From: DATMER01 sp963741305
GTDB taxonomy: Bacteria > Acidobacteriota > Thermoanaerobaculia > Multivoradales > UBA5704
Assembly: GCA_963741305.1 (NCBI GenBank)
Contig: CAVUHL010000003.1
Location: forward strand, 558,001 to 622,000
DNA length: 64,000 nucleotides
Reading direction: 5' to 3'
The notes beneath the pieces are model-generated. The model was not told the origin of the DNA, did not search any database, and saw only the letters and a program-made list of their open reading frames with translations. Within the stretch, counting starts at the first letter, position 1; the number at the start of each line of letters is the position of its first letter. A program made the position numbers and the translations under genes. Below, in pieces: positions 8,574-18,479 of this stretch.

Positions 8574-11500
8574 GTGAGCAGCGTTCAACGGTCATACTTA
8601 TCCCTAGCCGACCTTCCTGAACCCATCCGCGAGGAGCTCTGGGGTGTAGAGCGGCTCGATCAGCACGCCATGCAGCTCGCCGGGTTGCAGCCGGTCCGTC
8701 CCGGACGCCGGGGCGACAAGAGGCTGGCGCCACGCCTCAAGGACAACAGCCGCGTCCTCCTGGAGTGCTACCGCACGCTTGCGGAGGAGATCCTCGGAGA
8801 GCGGACAGTCACGCCCGCGGCGGAGTGGCTGGTCGACAACTTCCATCTGGTCGAAGAGCAACTGCGCGAGATCCGTGAGGATCTGCCGGCCGGGTACTAC
8901 CGCGAGCTGCCCAAGCTCGTGGACGGCGACTTGCGCGGCTATCCGCGCGTCTATGCCATTGCCTATCAATTCGTAGCCCACACCGACAGCCTGTTCGATG
9001 CCGAGGCGCTGCGGCGGTTCGTACGTGCCTACCAGAGCGTGCAGCCCCTGACCATCGGCGAGCTGTGGGCCCTGGTCATCTCCCTGCGGGCGGTGCTGGT
9101 GGAGAACCTCAGGCGCCTGGCCGAGCGGATGGTGCGCGCCCGTGTGGCGCGCGAGCACGCCGGAAGCCTGGCCGACGAGCTGTTGGGGGTGGAGGAGCAG
9201 CCGGCGGACCCGACGGAGCCGCTCCGGCGGTACGAGGACAGGAGGCTCGACGTCGCCTTCGCAGTGGAGCTCCTCGGCCGGCTGCGCGGACAGGATCCGG
9301 AGGTCACCCCCGCTCTCGCCTGGCTCGAACGGCGCCTGGCGGAGCAGGGAACCACGGCCGACGACATCGTCGCCAAGGAGTACCAGCGGCAGACGGCCAT
9401 GAATGCGACGGTGCGCAACGTGATCGTCAGCATGCGGCTGATCACGGCGTTCGACTGGACGGCGTTCGTCGAGAGCGTGAGCCTGGCGGACGAGGCGCTG
9501 TCGGTGTATCCGGGCTGCCGCGCGATGGATTTCGCGACGCGCGACCTCTACCGGCACGCGGTGGAGGATCTGGCCCGCGCCTCGCGGCATTCCGAGATCG
9601 AGATCGCCCGGCGGGCGGTGCAGCGCGCATCCGCTGCTGAGACTCAGCGCGAGCAGGATCCCGGCTTCTTTCTGATCGCCGAGGGGCGCCGCGCCTTCGA
9701 GCGCGAGCTTGGCGCCCGGGTGCCGCCGGGCCGCTGGGCCAAGCGCACCTTCCTGGATCTGGCGACCCCCGGCTATCTCGGCACGATCGTCTTCGTCACC
9801 AGCCTCATCCTGGCCCTGCCTCTCCTGCTCGAGAGCGCTCTGGGAGTCCCGGCGGCGGCGCTCGTGGCGCTCGGCCTGCTGGCGTTCATCCCGGCCTCGG
9901 ACCTGGCGATCCAGCTGATCAACTCCTCGGTGACGAGGCGTCTGCGGCCCGAAGTGCTGCCCCGGCTGGAGCTGAGCGGCGGCGTGCCGCCCGAGCTGCG
10001 GACCCTGGTCGCCGTGCCGACCCTGCTGACGACCGCTGAGGAGATCGAGGAGCAGATCGGCCGCCTCGAGGTCCATTACCTCGGCAATCCCGAGGACGAG
10101 CTGCGTTTCGCGCTCCTCTCCGACTGGCGGGACGCGCCCGAGGAGATGATGCCCGGCGACGAGGAGCTGCTGGCCGCCGCCACGGTGGGGATGGCGCGCC
10201 TCAATGCCTTGTATGGACCCGCTCCCGCCGGGGATGCGCGCTTCGTGCTCCTGCACCGCCGGCGGATGTGGAACGAGGGCGAGCGGATCTGGATGGGCTG
10301 GGAGCGCAAGCGCGGCAAGCTGGAGGAGCTCAACAGCCTGTTGCGGGGCGCCACGGACACCTCGTTCCTCCCAGTCGTCCAACTGCCGGGGATCCGCTCC
10401 GTCCTCACCTTGGACGCCGATACGCGGCTGCCGCGGGAATCCGCGCGGCGGCTGATCGGCACGCTGGCGCATCCCCTCAACCAGCCGCGGTTCGATGCGC
10501 GCCTCGGCCGCGTCGCCGAGGGCTACGGCATCCTCCAGCCGCGGATCACTCCGACCCTGCCGTCTGACCGCGACGGCTCGCTCTTCCAGCGCATCTTCTC
10601 CGGTCCGGCCGGCATCGATCCCTACGCGGCGGCGGTCTCGGACGTCTATCAGGATCTCTTCGCCGAGGGGTCTTTCACGGGCAAGGGGATCTACGACGTC
10701 GACGCCTTCACCGCGGCGCTCGAGGGCAAGGTGCCGGACAGCGCCATGCTCAGCCACGACCTGTTCGAAGGGGTCTTCGCGCGCGCCGGCCTGGTGACGG
10801 ACATCGAGCTGTTCGAGGAGTTCCCCGCGCATTTCGAGGCCGCGGCTGCCCGGCAGCACCGCTGGGCGCGCGGCGACTGGCAGCTGCTGCCGTGGATCTT
10901 CGGCCGCGGGCCCACCCGCGACGGCCGCCGGCTGAGCGCGCCGATCCCCGCGATCGGCCGCTTCAAGATGATCGACAACCTGCGGCGGACCCTGCTCGCT
11001 CCGGCCGCCTTTCTGACTCTGCTGGCCGGCTGGACGCTGCCCGAGGTTTCGGCGCCGGTCTGGACGGCCTTCGTGCTGGCGACGATGGCCGTGCCAGGGG
11101 CACTCCGGCTCCTTTCCGGATTGATCCCGCGGCGCCGCGGCATCTCCAAGCGCAGCCATGTCCGCGGTGTCGCCACCGACTTCGTCCTCGCCACGGCACA
11201 GGTGGGATTGACGGTCACCTTCCTCGCCCAGCAGGCATGGAAGATGGCCGACGCGATCGCACGCACGCTGGCGCGGCTCGGCGGTACGGGCCGTGGAATG
11301 CTGGAGTGGGTGACCGCGGCACAGTCGAAGATCGGGCTTGGTCTCGACGTGGGGTCCTTCTACCGGCGAATGGCTGGCGGGGTGGCCCTGGCCGTCGTAG
11401 CGGCAGCTCTCGTGGCAATCTTTCACCCTGGCGTCTGGCCCTGGGCGGGACCGCTGCTGCTCCTCTGGCTGCTGGCGCCCGCGGTGGCGCGCTGGATCAG

Positions 11501-14500
11501 CCTGCCGCCGGCTCCGGCGAAATCCGTGCCCCTCACCACCGAGGAAGCGCAGACCTTTCGGCTCCTCGCCCGCCGCACCTGGAGCTTCTTCGAGAGGTTC
11601 GTCGGTGCGGAGGACCACGCGCTCCCGCCCGACAACTTCCAGGAAGATCCCCGGCCGGTGGTGGCCCATCGCACCTCGCCGACGAACATGGGGCTCTATC
11701 TCCTCTCGGTCGCCGCCGCCCGGGATTTCGGCTGGCTGGGCACCGTCGATTGCGTGGGGCGGCTCGAAGAGACGCTGCGGACGATGACCGGGCTCGAGCG
11801 CTACCGGGGTCACTTCTACAACTGGTACGAGACCCGCGAGCTGCGGCCCCTGGAGCCGCGCTACGTCTCCACCGTGGACAGCGGCAACCTGGCCGGACAC
11901 CTGCTGACGCTCGCGGAAGCCTGCCGCCAGCTCTCCGGGCCTCTCTCCGATTCCCAGTTGCTCTCGGGGCTGCGCGACGCCGTCGCGCTGATCCGTGAAT
12001 CGGCGCCGGTGAGCACCGGCCGCCGTACCCAGACGGTCACCCGCCGCCAGCTCGACGAAGCGCTAGCCGCGGTCGACGCCGCCATGGACAACCCCGGCGC
12101 GCCCTGGGCCGCGCGCCTCGCGGAGCTCGACCGCGATCTCCATGCCGTGCTGGACGTGATACGGGCGCTGGCCAGCGAGCAGGGGGATGCCTGGAAGGAG
12201 ACGCTGGCCTCGGCCGAGCTGGCGCAAGCCTGGGCCGCGAGCCACGCGCGGGATCTCGATGCCGAAGGTCTTCCTCATCGCCTGGCGGAGATTTCCCGCG
12301 TCGCCTCCGCCCTGTTCGACGAGATGGAGTTCGAGTTCCTCTACGACCGCTCGCGCAAGCTCTTCTCGATCGGCTACCGGATCGCCGAGGGCGAGCTCGA
12401 CCTGAGCTACTACGACCTGCTGGCGTCCGAGGCCCGGCTGGCGAGCTTCGTCGCGATCGCCAAGGGAGAAGTTCCCGTGGCGCACTGGTACCACCTGGGC
12501 CGCTCGCTGACGCCGGTCGACCGCGGAGCGGCGCTCATCTCCTGGTCGGGCTCGATGTTCGAATACCTGATGCCGGCGCTGGTGATGCACTCCCCCCCGC
12601 ACAGCCTGCTCGAGCAGACCTGCCGCCTGGTGGTGCGGCGCCAGATCCGGTACGGAGCCGACCGCGGCGTGCCCTGGGGCATCTCCGAGTCGGCGTTCAA
12701 CGTGCGCGACCTGGAGATGACCTATCAATATTCCAATTTCGGCGTACCGGGCCTCGGTCTCAAGCGCGGACTGTCCGAAGACGTAGTGGTTGCGCCCTAC
12801 GCGACGGCCCTGGCGGCGATGTTCGAGCCGCACGCCGCGGTGCGAAACTTCGCGCGCCTCGAGCGCACCGGAGCCCGCGGGCGCCATGGCTTCTACGAGG
12901 CGATCGACTACACGGCCGAGCGGCTGCCGGAGGGGCAGGACCTCGCCGTGGTGCGCGCCTACATGGCGCATCACCAGGGAATGACTCTCCTCTCCCTGGC
13001 CAACGTCCTCGACGTGCGCGGAGACGGCTCCATGCCGGCCCGCTTTCACGCCGTGCCGCTCGTCCAGGCGACCGAGCTGCTGCTCCAGGAACGGACGCCT
13101 CGCGATGTGGCCGTGGCCCGGCCGCGGGCCGAAGAGGTTGCATCCGCCGCGCCGGTCAGCGGCCTCGCGCCGGCCGTGGCGCGCCGGTACGCCTCCCCGC
13201 ACCAGTCGATCCCGCGCAGCCACATCCTCGGCAACGGCCGCTACTCGGTGATGCTGACGACCGCCGGCTCGGGGTACAGCCGCCTGCGCGACGTGGCCGT
13301 CACCCGTTTCCGTGAGGACACCACCCGCGACGACCGGGGGACCTTCCTTTTCCTGCGCGACGCGCAATCCGGCCAGGTGTGGTCCGCGGGCTATCAGCCG
13401 AGCGGCGCCGAGCCCAACAGCTACGAGGTCTACTTCTTCGAGGACCGGGCGGAGATCGTCCGCCGCGATGGAGACATCGTGAGCCGGCTGGAGGTGGTGG
13501 TCGCCCCGGAAGACGATGCCGAGGTCCGCCGGGTGTCGCTCACCAACCAGGGCTCCCGGGTGCGGGAGATCGAGCTGACCTCCTACGCCGAGGTCGTGCT
13601 CGCCCCACCCGCTGCCGACCTCGCCCATCCGGCTTTCTCGAACCTGTTCGTCGAGACCGAGCTCGTCCCCCAACTGGGAGCGCTGCTCGCGTCGCGGCGG
13701 CCGCGGGCTGACAGCGAGCCCCGGATCTGGGCGGCGCACGTCGCCTGCGTCTCGGGGAACAGCGTCGGAGAGCCGCAGTTCGAGACCGACCGCCTGCGCT
13801 TCCTCGGCCGCGGGCAGGGGGTGAGGACCGCCGCGGCGGTGCTCGACGGCGGCCGTCTCTCGAACACCGCGGGCGCCGTCCTCGATCCGATCTTCAGCCT
13901 CCGGCGCCGGGTCCGCCTCGATCCGGGCACGACGGTCCGCCTCACGTTTACGACGCTGGTCGCTCCGTCCCGCGAGACCGCGCTCGTGCTCGCCGACAAG
14001 TACCGCGACCCGGCGGCGTTCGAGCGCGCGGCGACCATGGCCTGGACCCAGGCGCAGGTACAGCTCCGCCACCTCGGCATCCTGCCCGAGGAGGCCAACC
14101 TCTTCCAGCGCCTCGCCAACCGCGTGCTCTACTCGGACCCCTCCCTGCGCCTGCTGGAAGTGCTGCAGCGCAACACGCGCGGACCGTCGTCCCTCTGGCC
14201 GCACGGCATCTCCGGCGACCTGCCGATCGTCGTCGTGCGCATCGACGAGGTCGAAGAGCTGGGGATCATCCGCCAGCTCCTGAAGGCCCACGAGTACTTC
14301 CGCCTCAAGCTCGTGCCTGTCGACCTGGTGATCCTGAATGAGAAGGCGCCCTCTTATGTGAATGATCTGCAGGCCGCCCTCGAAACGCTGGTGCGCACCA
14401 GCCAGTCGCGCCTTCATCAGGAAGGGAGCGAGCAAGACCGCAGCGGCGGCACGGTCTTCCTCCTGAGGTCGGACCTCCTCGCGCCGGAAGTCCGGGACGT

Positions 14501-17063
14501 CCTCCTCGCTGCGGCCCGAGCGGTGCTCGCGGGGCGCAACGGGACGCTCTCCGACCAACTCGTGCGCCAGCCGAGAAGGGTGGAGAGGCAAGTGCGAAAC
14601 GCAATGCCTGTGGTATCTGTGAAGACCTCGGTAGCGCGCCCCGACCTCGAGCTCTGGAACGGCCTGGGAGGGTTTGCCGCCGATGGGCGCGAGTACGTGA
14701 CGGTCCTGGAAGAGGGGCTGTGGACGCCGGCGCCCTGGATCAACATCATCTCCAATCCCGGCTTCGGCTTTCAGGTCTCCGAGTCGGGCGCCGGCTACAC
14801 CTGGTCGGCCAACAGCCGTGAGAACCAGCTCACCCCGTGGTCCAACGACCCAGTCAGCGATCCGCCAGGGGAGACCCTGTACATCCGCGACGAGGAAAGC
14901 GGGCAGCTCTGGGGCCCGACCGGCCTGCCCATCCGCGAGGCCGCGCCCTATGTGGTGCGCCATGGCCAGGGCTACAGCCGGTTCGAGCATGCCTCGAACG
15001 GGATCGAGCTGGAGCTTCTGCAATTCGTGCCGCGGACCGATCCAGTCAAGATCTCCCGCCTCTCGATCACCAATCGCGATAGCCGGACGCGGCGCCTGTC
15101 GGTGACCGCGTACGTCGAATGGGTCCTCGGCACCTCGCGCAGCGCCTCGGCGCCCTTCGTGGTGACCGGGATCGATGGCGTGACCGGGGCGATGCTTGCG
15201 CGCAACGCCTGGAACAGCGAGCACGGCAACCGCGTAGCCTTTGCCGATCTCGCGGGGCGGACCGCCTGGACCGGAGACCGCACGGAATTCCTGGGCCGCA
15301 ACGGCACGGCCAGCCAGCCGGCTGCCCTCGCAAGGCGAGAGCCACTGTCGGGACGGGTGGGCGCCGGCCTCGACCCCTGCGGCGCTCTCCAGACCGTCAT
15401 CGAGCTGCGCCCCGGCGTCCGCGCCGAGATCGTCTTCCTCCTCGGCCAGGGGAGCAGCGTCGAAGAGGCGCGCACCCTGATCGACCGGTATCGCAAGGCC
15501 AACCTGGATACGGTCCTGGCCGAGGTGACCGGGGCTTGGGAAGACCTCGCCGGTGCGCTCCAGGTCCGCACTCCGGACCGTGCGATGGACCTCCTGCTCA
15601 ATCGCTGGCTGCTCTACCAGACCCTCGCCTGCCGGCTCTGGTCGCGCTCGGCTTTCTACCAGGCGGGTGGCGCCTACGGCTTCCGCGACCAGTTGCAGGA
15701 CGTCATGGCGCTCGCCGTCTCCCGGCCGGAGATCGTGCGCGAGCAGATCCTGCGCGCCGCCAGCCGGCAGTTCCTGGAGGGCGACGTCCAGCACTGGTGG
15801 CATCCGCCCACGGGCAAGGGCGTGCGCACCCACATGTCGGACGACCTGCTATGGCTGCCCTTCGTGGTCCTTCATTACATGGAGGTCACGGGCGACGCGG
15901 CAGTGCTCGCCGAGGAAGTGCCCTTCATCGAAGGACCGCCGGTGCCGGCCGGCCAGGAAGATGCCTACTTCGCCCCCACGGTGTCGGCGCAGACCGCCTC
16001 GCTCTTCGAGCACTGCGCCCGCGCTCTCGACCTGCGGCTCGCGGTCGGCCGCCACGGCCTGCCGCTCATGGGCACGGGGGATTGGAACGACGGCATGAAC
16101 CGGATCGGCCGTCTGGGGGAGGGCGAGAGCGTCTGGCTCGGCTGGTTCCTGCACCCCCTGCTCGGAAAATTCGCGGCGCTCGCCGAAGGGAATGGGGAGA
16201 CTGCGCGGGCCACGGTCTGGCGCGATCATGCCGCCGCGCTCAAGACGGCTCTCGAAAGGGAAGCCTGGGATGGCGACTGGTACCGCCGCGCCTGGTTCGA
16301 CGACGGCACGCCGGTGGGATCGGCCGCGAGCGAGGAGTGCCGCATCGATTCGATCGCCCAGACCTGGTCGGTCCTCTCGGGAGCGGCCGAGCCGGAACGC
16401 GCGGAGCGCGCCATGGCGTCCGTCGAAGAGCACCTGGTCCGGCGTGAGGACCGTCTCGTCCTCCTCTTCACTCCGCCGTTCGACAAGACGCCGCTTGATC
16501 CCGGCTATATCAAGGGCTACGTGCCGGGCGTGCGTGAAAACGGCGGCCAGTACACGCACGCCGCCGTCTGGTGCGTCCTCGCCTTTGCTGCTCTAGGGGA
16601 CGGAGACAAGGCCGCCGAGCTGTTCTCGCTGCTCAATCCGATCAATCATACGAAGACGCGGGCCGGCATCCATCGTTACAAGGTCGAGCCCTACGTCCTG
16701 GCCGGCGACGTATACGCCCAGCCCAGCCATCTCGGCCGTGGTGGTTGGACCTGGTACACCGGCTCCGCTGGCTGGATGTACCGCGCTGGCATCGAAGGCA
16801 TCCTAGGCCTGCGCCTGCGCGGAGCCGTGCTGTCGATCGACCCCGCGATCCCACGGGCCTGGCCATCCTACGAAGCCGTCCTCCGCCACGGAGCCGCGCA
16901 ATACACGATCACCGTCGAGAACCCGAGCGGCGCGACGCGGGGAGTAGCGGAAGCCGAGCTCGACGGCGCGCCGGTGCCGCTTCCTTCCGGCGGTGCGGCT
17001 GAATTTGCGCTGGTTGAAGATGGCCTCCACCGCATCCGGGTTGTCCTTGGCGAGCCCGGGTAG
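8574..17063 (+). CDS. NdvB-like cyclic beta-1,2-glucan synthase (about 2829 aa)
   Basis: The length fits Brucella Cgs / Rhizobium NdvB. Domains in order: an N-terminal helical region (WGVERLDQHA); membrane segments around residues 400-450; a GT84 glycosyltransferase with TLDADTRLPRE (about 612) and QHRWARGDW (about 760); more membrane segments (805-980); a glucoamylase-like domain ending YMAHHQGMTLL (about 1460); and a C-terminal GH94 phosphorylase-type region with GTGDWNDGMNRIG (catalytic Asp near 2506). Family members make cyclic beta-1,2-glucans at the inner membrane using UDP-glucose, chain elongation, cyclisation and phosphorolytic length control. The start is uncertain: GTG 8574 lacks a Shine-Dalgarno, and ATG 8670 would remove the first 32 residues. 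The product's export gene is not nearby. Confidence 0.93.
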   Translation: MSSVQRSYLSLADLPEPIREELWGVERLDQHAMQLAGLQPVRPGRRGDKRLAPRLKDNSRVLLECYRTLAEEILGERTVTPAAEWLVDNFHLVEEQLREIREDLPAGYYRELPKLVDGDLRGYPRVYAIAYQFVAHTDSLFDAEALRRFVRAYQSVQPLTIGELWALVISLRAVLVENLRRLAERMVRARVAREHAGSLADELLGVEEQPADPTEPLRRYEDRRLDVAFAVELLGRLRGQDPEVTPALAWLERRLAEQGTTADDIVAKEYQRQTAMNATVRNVIVSMRLITAFDWTAFVESVSLADEALSVYPGCRAMDFATRDLYRHAVEDLARASRHSEIEIARRAVQRASAAETQREQDPGFFLIAEGRRAFERELGARVPPGRWAKRTFLDLATPGYLGTIVFVTSLILALPLLLESALGVPAAALVALGLLAFIPASDLAIQLINSSVTRRLRPEVLPRLELSGGVPPELRTLVAVPTLLTTAEEIEEQIGRLEVHYLGNPEDELRFALLSDWRDAPEEMMPGDEELLAAATVGMARLNALYGPAPAGDARFVLLHRRRMWNEGERIWMGWERKRGKLEELNSLLRGATDTSFLPVVQLPGIRSVLTLDADTRLPRESARRLIGTLAHPLNQPRFDARLGRVAEGYGILQPRITPTLPSDRDGSLFQRIFSGPAGIDPYAAAVSDVYQDLFAEGSFTGKGIYDVDAFTAALEGKVPDSAMLSHDLFEGVFARAGLVTDIELFEEFPAHFEAAAARQHRWARGDWQLLPWIFGRGPTRDGRRLSAPIPAIGRFKMIDNLRRTLLAPAAFLTLLAGWTLPEVSAPVWTAFVLATMAVPGALRLLSGLIPRRRGISKRSHVRGVATDFVLATAQVGLTVTFLAQQAWKMADAIARTLARLGGTGRGMLEWVTAAQSKIGLGLDVGSFYRRMAGGVALAVVAAALVAIFHPGVWPWAGPLLLLWLLAPAVARWISLPPAPAKSVPLTTEEAQTFRLLARRTWSFFERFVGAEDHALPPDNFQEDPRPVVAHRTSPTNMGLYLLSVAAARDFGWLGTVDCVGRLEETLRTMTGLERYRGHFYNWYETRELRPLEPRYVSTVDSGNLAGHLLTLAEACRQLSGPLSDSQLLSGLRDAVALIRESAPVSTGRRTQTVTRRQLDEALAAVDAAMDNPGAPWAARLAELDRDLHAVLDVIRALASEQGDAWKETLASAELAQAWAASHARDLDAEGLPHRLAEISRVASALFDEMEFEFLYDRSRKLFSIGYRIAEGELDLSYYDLLASEARLASFVAIAKGEVPVAHWYHLGRSLTPVDRGAALISWSGSMFEYLMPALVMHSPPHSLLEQTCRLVVRRQIRYGADRGVPWGISESAFNVRDLEMTYQYSNFGVPGLGLKRGLSEDVVVAPYATALAAMFEPHAAVRNFARLERTGARGRHGFYEAIDYTAERLPEGQDLAVVRAYMAHHQGMTLLSLANVLDVRGDGSMPARFHAVPLVQATELLLQERTPRDVAVARPRAEEVASAAPVSGLAPAVARRYASPHQSIPRSHILGNGRYSVMLTTAGSGYSRLRDVAVTRFREDTTRDDRGTFLFLRDAQSGQVWSAGYQPSGAEPNSYEVYFFEDRAEIVRRDGDIVSRLEVVVAPEDDAEVRRVSLTNQGSRVREIELTSYAEVVLAPPAADLAHPAFSNLFVETELVPQLGALLASRRPRADSEPRIWAAHVACVSGNSVGEPQFETDRLRFLGRGQGVRTAAAVLDGGRLSNTAGAVLDPIFSLRRRVRLDPGTTVRLTFTTLVAPSRETALVLADKYRDPAAFERAATMAWTQAQVQLRHLGILPEEANLFQRLANRVLYSDPSLRLLEVLQRNTRGPSSLWPHGISGDLPIVVVRIDEVEELGIIRQLLKAHEYFRLKLVPVDLVILNEKAPSYVNDLQAALETLVRTSQSRLHQEGSEQDRSGGTVFLLRSDLLAPEVRDVLLAAARAVLAGRNGTLSDQLVRQPRRVERQVRNAMPVVSVKTSVARPDLELWNGLGGFAADGREYVTVLEEGLWTPAPWINIISNPGFGFQVSESGAGYTWSANSRENQLTPWSNDPVSDPPGETLYIRDEESGQLWGPTGLPIREAAPYVVRHGQGYSRFEHASNGIELELLQFVPRTDPVKISRLSITNRDSRTRRLSVTAYVEWVLGTSRSASAPFVVTGIDGVTGAMLARNAWNSEHGNRVAFADLAGRTAWTGDRTEFLGRNGTASQPAALARREPLSGRVGAGLDPCGALQTVIELRPGVRAEIVFLLGQGSSVEEARTLIDRYRKANLDTVLAEVTGAWEDLAGALQVRTPDRAMDLLLNRWLLYQTLACRLWSRSAFYQAGGAYGFRDQLQDVMALAVSRPEIVREQILRAASRQFLEGDVQHWWHPPTGKGVRTHMSDDLLWLPFVVLHYMEVTGDAAVLAEEVPFIEGPPVPAGQEDAYFAPTVSAQTASLFEHCARALDLRLAVGRHGLPLMGTGDWNDGMNRIGRLGEGESVWLGWFLHPLLGKFAALAEGNGETARATVWRDHAAALKTALEREAWDGDWYRRAWFDDGTPVGSAASEECRIDSIAQTWSVLSGAAEPERAERAMASVEEHLVRREDRLVLLFTPPFDKTPLDPGYIKGYVPGVRENGGQYTHAAVWCVLAFAALGDGDKAAELFSLLNPINHTKTRAGIHRYKVEPYVLAGDVYAQPSHLGRGGWTWYTGSAGWMYRAGIEGILGLRLRGAVLSIDPAIPRAWPSYEAVLRHGAAQYTITVENPSGATRGVAEAELDGAPVPLPSGGAAEFALVEDGLHRIRVVLGEPG

Positions 17064-17078
17064 ATCCCCGAGTCACTG

Positions 17079-17291
17079 ATGATGTCCTTTCTTGAGGCAC
17101 CACCGGTTCTCATCGCTGTCTCCTACTTGAGTTTGGTTCTTTATTGGTACCTTCGCGTGGTCGCCACGAGGACGGGAAGCTATAAGGCCCTGGCAGAGCT
17201 GCAGGGTCCACCAAGTGCTATCGAGCAAGGCATCTGGATCGCCCTCCTGGTAGCCGGAGCACTCTTCGTCGCTTTCAGGGTTTTACTTTAA
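17079..17291 (+). CDS. Small two-span membrane protein (70 aa)
   Basis: This short frame begins 16 bases after the glucan synthase stop. It encodes two hydrophobic segments (VLIAVSYLSLVLYWYL and IWIALLVAGALFVAF) joined by a polar loop. No family is recognised and no strong ribosome site is seen. Third-position GC is lower than in neighbouring genes, so it may be recently acquired, or not a gene. Its position suggests co-transcription with the glucan synthase. Confidence 0.45.
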   Translation: MMSFLEAPPVLIAVSYLSLVLYWYLRVVATRTGSYKALAELQGPPSAIEQGIWIALLVAGALFVAFRVLL

Positions 17292-17355
17292 GTAGTCGAA
17301 GGCGATGAAACTCCAGGGCCGGCAGAGGCGTAGTGGAGGCAGGAGGGCTTTCCCG

Positions 17356-17553
17356 ATGTGGACGTTCCTGGCGTGGTTGGTCCTGTTCGTGCTCTGCTGG
17401 CCCCTGGCGCTGCTTGCGCTCGTCCTCTATCCGCTGATGTGGCTCCTCGCCTTGCCGTTCCGGCTCCTGGGCATGACCCTGGAGGCGGTCTTCGAGACCC
17501 TCAAGGCGATCCTCTTCCTACCGGCCCGGATGCTCGGCGCCCGGCGGGCCTGA
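17356..17553 (+). CDS. Small membrane protein (65 aa)
   Basis: AGGAGGG ends 8 bases before the ATG at 17356, a strong ribosome site that picks this start over the upstream ATG at 17305. The protein is almost wholly hydrophobic in its first 45 residues (WTFLAWLVLFVLCWPLALLA) and ends in a short amphipathic, basic tail. Function unknown. It sits 64 bases after the previous small membrane protein, on the same strand, and converges on the HTH-TPR gene with only 15 bases between the stops. Confidence 0.6.
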   Translation: MWTFLAWLVLFVLCWPLALLALVLYPLMWLLALPFRLLGMTLEAVFETLKAILFLPARMLGARRA

Positions 17554-17568
17554 GAACGGCCTGGGTCC

Positions 17569-18447
17569 TTACCCGATCAGCTTCTTGTAGTACTTGAGGT
17601 GGCGGATGACGGCCTTGTTTCGCCCCAGCTTCTCGTAGATGCCCGCCAGGTTGAAGTGGGCGTCGGCGAGCTTGGGATCGAGCTTTAGGGCCTTCTCATA
17701 GACCTCGATCGCCTCCTGCTGCCGGTCGAGGTCCTGCAGGGCCACCCCGAGGTTGAAAAGGGCGATCGAATCGTCAGGCCGTGCGGCCAGGGCGCGGCGG
17801 TAGCAGGGCTCGGCCGCGGCAGCGCCGCCGGTCTCGTGCAGGAGACGGCCGAGGTTCAGATGGGCATCGGCCAGATCGGGATTCACTTCCAGGGCCTTGC
17901 GATAGGCCTGGATCGCCTCGCCGGGATCTTCATCCTCGATCTCGACGCCCCGCTCGTACCACTCCTCAGCGATGTCGGGAGCCTCGGGCTCCACGATCTT
18001 GCTCTCCGCGCGCTGGAGCGACGCGGCGCCGCGTGCCAGTTCGGCGACCTCGAAATCGAGCAGGGCTTGACCGGATTCGGGGTTCCAGACTTCGCGGCCG
18101 TCGCGCACCACCACGTGATGGCCTTGGGCCGAGATGCGGACGCCGGTCAGAGGACGGCCTTCGGGGAGCTGCTCGCGGAGGTTCCTGAGAGCCAGGTGGA
18201 TGCGGCGGTGGGGGACGCGCGCAGCCAGGAGACCCTTGGCCGTGCGCAGCAGGATCAGGTCTTGGAAAGAGAAACGGTGCTCACCGCGAGGCCCCTGCCC
18301 TGGAGACAGGAAGCCGGCGCGTACACAGGAGCGGACTTGGGCGACCGAGAGGCCGAGCAGCGAGGCGACGTCACGCGTCGAATAGCCGCTCGGGCTGGCG
18401 GTGCGTTCCGTCTCGCCCGATGATCTGAGAGAGGCGGGGCGATGCAT
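17569..18447 (-). CDS. MerR-like HTH plus TPR protein (292 aa)
   Basis: Residues 20-85 resemble a MerR-type helix-turn-helix (YSTRDVASLLGLSVAQVRSC, then GPRGEHRFSFQDLILLR). Residues 155-290 hold about four TPR repeats with classic spacing (ADAHLNLGRLLHETG, ALFNLGVALQDLD). It may be a DNA-binding regulator that receives its signal through protein contact. It starts 32 bases downstream of the Ku stop on the same strand, so it may be the second gene of a ku operon. A TACAAT box 8 bases before its own ATG offers an alternative near-leaderless promoter, but no good -35 is seen. Confidence 0.85.
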   Translation of the reverse strand: MHRPASLRSSGETERTASPSGYSTRDVASLLGLSVAQVRSCVRAGFLSPGQGPRGEHRFSFQDLILLRTAKGLLAARVPHRRIHLALRNLREQLPEGRPLTGVRISAQGHHVVVRDGREVWNPESGQALLDFEVAELARGAASLQRAESKIVEPEAPDIAEEWYERGVEIEDEDPGEAIQAYRKALEVNPDLADAHLNLGRLLHETGGAAAAEPCYRRALAARPDDSIALFNLGVALQDLDRQQEAIEVYEKALKLDPKLADAHFNLAGIYEKLGRNKAVIRHLKYYKKLIG

Positions 18448-18479
18448 CGCTTACCATTGTACTCCCGGTCAGGCCTCTC

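Noticed and set aside
8604..15833. Two minus-strand frames of 1098 and 1256 codons
   Set aside because: Both are antisense shadows of the glucan synthase and are rich in His/Gln/Arg with no domain.
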